A DNA stretch of 36,840 bases from Sphingomonas sp. (GTDB taxonomy: Bacteria > Pseudomonadota > Alphaproteobacteria > Sphingomonadales > Sphingomonadaceae), in contig NZ_JANYEK010000252.1 of the NCBI RefSeq assembly GCF_025363195.1, forward strand, positions 1-36,840, given 5' to 3'. A program made the position numbers and the translations under genes. This document shows, piece after piece, positions 34,041 through 36,840 of this stretch (position 1 is its first letter; every line of letters starts with the position of its first letter). The notes under the pieces were generated by a model, which was not told where the DNA came from, did not search any database, and was given only the letters and a program-made list of their open reading frames with translations.

Positions 34041-35506
34041 GCCTGCGGATCATTATCCTGGGCGGCGGCACCGCAGGGTGGATGGCCGCATGCTTGCTGG
34101 CGAAAGCATGGCCTGAGGCCACCGTCACCTTGATCGAAAGTCCCGTGATCGGCATTGTCGGCGTCGGCGAAGGCTCCACACCGCAATTGCGCCATTTCTT
34201 CGCAACGCTCGGCATCGCCGAGTCCGAATGGATGCCTGCGTGCGATGCCACCTACAAAGCAGGGATCGTATTTGAGGGCTGGTCCGAACAGCCTGGTTTC
34301 GCCGGCTATACCCACCCGTTCGCCAGCGACGTCGACATTCATACCGAACCCGCGTTTCATGCCGCTGCGCACGCGCGGCGGGCGGGGCACGATGTACCCG
34401 CACACCCCGATCGCTATTTCCTTGCCAGCCGCCTGATCGCCGATAAACGCGCACCGATCGCAGCAGAAACGTTCCCGTTCGACGCAAGCTATGGGTATCA
34501 TTTCGACGCGCACAAGATGGGGGCGTTTCTGCGAGCGCATGCGGCCGGCCAGGGAGTTGTCCACCGCGAAGCGCGCGTCCGCGAGGTGGTTGTCGGGGAT
34601 GACGGCGATGTCGCCTATCTGACGCTCGATGGCGGCGAACGCATTGCAGGCGACCTGTTCGTCGACGCCAGCGGGTTTCGGTCGGAGATCGCGCAGCAAG
34701 CGCTTGGCGTGCCCTTCCGCTCGTTCGCCGACAATTTGTTCAACGACGCCGCGGTTGTGATGCCGACCCCGGCGCTCGAGGCTCCGCCGGTCCATACGAC
34801 GGCGACCGCGTTTGGGAATGGGTGGGCATGGCGCATTCCGCTCACCAGTCGCGTCGGCAACGGCTATGTCTATTCGACGCGATACTGCTCGCCCGACGCC
34901 GCCGAAGCCGAGTTGCGCCAGCATCTGGGCGTCGGCGACAACGTTGACGCGCGCCATCTGAAAATGAGGGTCGGCCGGGTCGATGATAGCTGGCGCGGCA
35001 ACTGCCTCGCGGTCGGTCTCGCGCAGGGTTTCATCGAACCGCTCGAGGCGACCGCGCTTCACATCGTCCAGGCGACCGTAGAAGGCTTTATCCAGGCCTA
35101 TGCAGACGGCGGCTTTACACCGCAGCATCGCGTGGCCTTCAATACCTCGATCGCGCGCCGTTACGATGGCATCCGCGATTACATCGTCGCGCATTACCGG
35201 CTCAATCGCCGGACCGATACACCCTATTGGCGCGACAATGCTGCGCATGATTGCCTGTCCGATTCGCTCAAATCGCTGATGACCTGCTGGTTCACCGGCG
35301 GTGACCTGATCGCCGAAATCGATCGGCAGGATATCGCGCGCTATTATGCGCCGTTGTCGTGGGCATGCCTGTTCGCGGGCTATGGCGTCTTCCCCGGTCG
35401 TCTCGCCCCATCCCCGGTCCATGACGACGGAATAGACGAATTCCTGCGCCGCTGCGCGCTCAATTTCCCCACGCATCGCGACCAGATCGCAAGGATCCAT
35501 GCATGA
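34037..35506 (+). CDS. Flavin-dependent halogenase (tryptophan halogenase family)
   Basis: A 489-residue protein of the PF04820 family. The FAD-binding motif G-G-G-T-A-G-W-M is at residues 9-16. The catalytic lysine aligns with K74 in T-Y-K-A-G-I-V-F-E-G-W. The halogenase signature W-x-W-x-I-P is present at 263-268 (W-A-W-R-I-P). The glutamate that pairs with the lysine is in E-P-L-E-A-T, near E337. These enzymes use FADH2, oxygen and halide to halogenate aromatic rings, tryptophan in the best-known cases. No flavin reductase is adjacent. There is no signal peptide, so it is cytoplasmic. It is coupled to both neighbours by ATGA overlaps in a sugar-use operon, so the substrate may not be tryptophan. 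Confidence 0.92.
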   Translation: MSLRIIILGGGTAGWMAACLLAKAWPEATVTLIESPVIGIVGVGEGSTPQLRHFFATLGIAESEWMPACDATYKAGIVFEGWSEQPGFAGYTHPFASDVDIHTEPAFHAAAHARRAGHDVPAHPDRYFLASRLIADKRAPIAAETFPFDASYGYHFDAHKMGAFLRAHAAGQGVVHREARVREVVVGDDGDVAYLTLDGGERIAGDLFVDASGFRSEIAQQALGVPFRSFADNLFNDAAVVMPTPALEAPPVHTTATAFGNGWAWRIPLTSRVGNGYVYSTRYCSPDAAEAELRQHLGVGDNVDARHLKMRVGRVDDSWRGNCLAVGLAQGFIEPLEATALHIVQATVEGFIQAYADGGFTPQHRVAFNTSIARRYDGIRDYIVAHYRLNRRTDTPYWRDNAAHDCLSDSLKSLMTCWFTGGDLIAEIDRQDIARYYAPLSWACLFAGYGVFPGRLAPSPVHDDGIDEFLRRCALNFPTHRDQIARIHA

Positions 35507-36840
35507 CCAGTGTCGTCGACGCCCCCATCGTAAAGGGGCGCCCGCACCTCGGTTTCGCGCAGCTGTTCAATATCAGCTTTGGCTTTTTCGGCATTCAGAT
35601 CGGCTTTGCCCTGCAAAATGCAAACATGAGCCGGATTTTCCAGTCATTGGGCGAAAGTCTCGACGATCTGGCGATCTTATGGATTGCGGCGCCACTGACC
35701 GGTCTGCTCGTCCAGCCGATTATCGGCCATTATTCCGATCGGACATGGGGCAGGTTCGGACGGCGGCGACCCTATTTCTTCGTCGGCGCGGTGCTCGCGT
35801 CGCTGGCACTGCTCGGCATGCCGAATGCGTCGACGCTGCTCGCAGCCGCGATGTTGCTGTGGATGCTCGATGCCAGCCTCAATATCTCGATGGAGCCGTT
35901 TCGAGCGTTCGTCGGGGATATGCTCGACAAGGATCAACATACCGCAGGCTACGCGATCCAAACCGCTTTTATCGGTGCGGGCGCGGTGATCGGATCGGCG
36001 ACACCGTTTCTCCTCGATCATTTCGGCATCGCGAATTCGACCCCTGGTGGCGGTATCCCCGACACGGTTCGCTACAGTTTCTATCTCGGCGCTACGGCGT
36101 TGCTCGCATCGGTGTTGTGGACCGTCGTGACGACGCGCGAATATTCGCCCGATCAGCTGGCCGCTTTCGCAGGCGACGCCGTGCGGCACGATGCGCCGCC
36201 GGTGCCGCCATCCTCGACGATCGGCGGTTATGCCTGGATCGGCGCGGGTGTCGTTATCGCATCGATCGTCTGGGCGGCGAGTTTGGAGAAAGAATTGTAT
36301 CTGCTCGGCGGCCTCGTCGCAGCCTATGGCCTTGCCCGACTGGTGGCTGGCGCGAACTATGCGCGCGGTGCGACGGATACGTTGTTGACCAATATCGTCG
36401 GCGATTTTTCGGGAATGCCGCTGATCATGAAGCGGCTTGCGGTGACGCAATTCTTCACTTGGTCCGCGCTGTTTATCATGTGGATCTACACCACCCCGGT
36501 CGTCGCGCAATACGCTTATGGCACGTCCGATCCCGCAAGCGCGGCGTACAACCAGGCTGGGAACTGGGTCGGCATTCTGTTCGCAGCCTATAATGGTGTC
36601 GCCGCGCTCGCTGCCCTGTTCGTGTTGCGCCCCTTGGCAAGACGCATCGGGAAGGTTCGTACCCATGCGCTGGCGCTCGGCATCGGCGCACTCGGCTATG
36701 CGTCATTTCTCGTGATCCGTAGCCCGATGATGCTCATTCTATCCGAAGTCGCGATCGGCCTCGCTTGGGCGTCGATCCTCGCCATGCCATATGCGATCCT
36801 CGCCTCCGCGCTGCCGCAGGCGAAGCTTGGCATCTATATG
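35503..36840 (+). CDS. MFS sugar:cation symporter (maltose/sucrose-carrier like), 3' end beyond window
   Basis: 446 codons are visible before the window ends, so the C-terminus is missing. The protein opens with a short polar tail and L-F-N-I-S-F-G-F-F-G-I-Q, then shows the loop 2-3 motif G-H-Y-S-D-R-T-W-G-R-F-G-R-R-R-P, which is characteristic of SUT/maltose-type symporters related to the GPH group. At least ten hydrophobic segments follow. It most likely carries maltose or maltodextrins across the inner membrane for the cytoplasmic alpha-glucosidase. The ATG overlaps the halogenase stop (ATGA). Confidence 0.9.
   Translation, partial: MTSVVDAPIVKGRPHLGFAQLFNISFGFFGIQIGFALQNANMSRIFQSLGESLDDLAILWIAAPLTGLLVQPIIGHYSDRTWGRFGRRRPYFFVGAVLASLALLGMPNASTLLAAAMLLWMLDASLNISMEPFRAFVGDMLDKDQHTAGYAIQTAFIGAGAVIGSATPFLLDHFGIANSTPGGGIPDTVRYSFYLGATALLASVLWTVVTTREYSPDQLAAFAGDAVRHDAPPVPPSSTIGGYAWIGAGVVIASIVWAASLEKELYLLGGLVAAYGLARLVAGANYARGATDTLLTNIVGDFSGMPLIMKRLAVTQFFTWSALFIMWIYTTPVVAQYAYGTSDPASAAYNQAGNWVGILFAAYNGVAALAALFVLRPLARRIGKVRTHALALGIGALGYASFLVIRSPMMLILSEVAIGLAWASILAMPYAILASALPQAKLGIYM

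Noticed and set aside
33884..35500. A 538-codon open frame on the minus strand opposite the halogenase gene
   Set aside because: It is an antisense shadow produced by high GC at third codon positions; it has no recognisable domain, while the plus strand encodes a full halogenase.
1..36840. CRISPR array, tRNA/rRNA gene, or prophage/integrase-type island
   Set aside because: No regularly spaced repeats, RNA gene signatures, integrase or phage genes were found; the only mobile-element traces are the short fragments at 23,130-23,313.

Overview
This high-GC window looks like a chromosomal segment of an alphaproteobacterium of the Sphingomonas type. The evidence is the gene content and protein style: a yfgM-like/bamB/der block, two TonB-dependent receptors of the sphingomonad/caulobacter kind, an Hpt-domain protein, a DUF427 protein, and GTG/TTG starts with frequent 4-base stop/start overlaps. 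No rRNA, tRNA or CRISPR array was seen.

Region 1 (1-10,043) is mostly core genome. It starts with the tail of a prolyl oligopeptidase, then guaA. Next comes a tight run encoding an exported subclass B3 metallo-beta-lactamase-type enzyme, a GNAT acetyltransferase, an ArsC/Spx-like protein and a DUF427 protein, followed by a small membrane protein. A minus-strand pair (membrane protein plus Cro/CI-type regulator) has a promoter overlaid by a perfect inverted repeat. panB follows, then the outer-membrane assembly and GTPase block (YfgM-like, BamB, Der) and an Hpt protein.

Region 2 (10,044-19,809) is accessory and shows decay. An AraC-family regulator faces an SDR / aldo-keto reductase / zinc alcohol dehydrogenase set that resembles the E. 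coli yqhC-yqhD-dkgA arrangement. The SDR gene is interrupted by one in-frame TAA. Then come an MHS-type MFS transporter, an exported M42 aminopeptidase and a SufS-like class V aminotransferase, separated by gene-poor stretches with apparent gene remnants.

Region 3 (19,810-23,384) holds a TonB-dependent receptor divergent from a TetR regulator. A palindrome lies inside the predicted receptor promoter. Beyond it are degenerate transposase fragments, IS6-like and possibly IS3-like.

Region 4 (23,385-36,840) is a maltodextrin-type utilisation locus: a LacI regulator divergent from a large TonB-dependent receptor, an 11-bp hairpin, then six genes each overlapping the next by 4 bases. These are an exported GH13 amylase, a cytoplasmic GH13 alpha-glucosidase, an exported GH97 glucosidase, an exported esterase, a flavin-dependent tryptophan-halogenase-family enzyme and a sugar:cation MFS transporter cut by the window end. 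The inferred route is uptake of alpha-glucans through the outer membrane, periplasmic cleavage by the amylase and GH97 enzymes, import by the MFS carrier, and final hydrolysis in the cytoplasm. The halogenase and esterase, coupled into this sugar operon, are the part least explained by known biology and the best candidate for an undescribed function.
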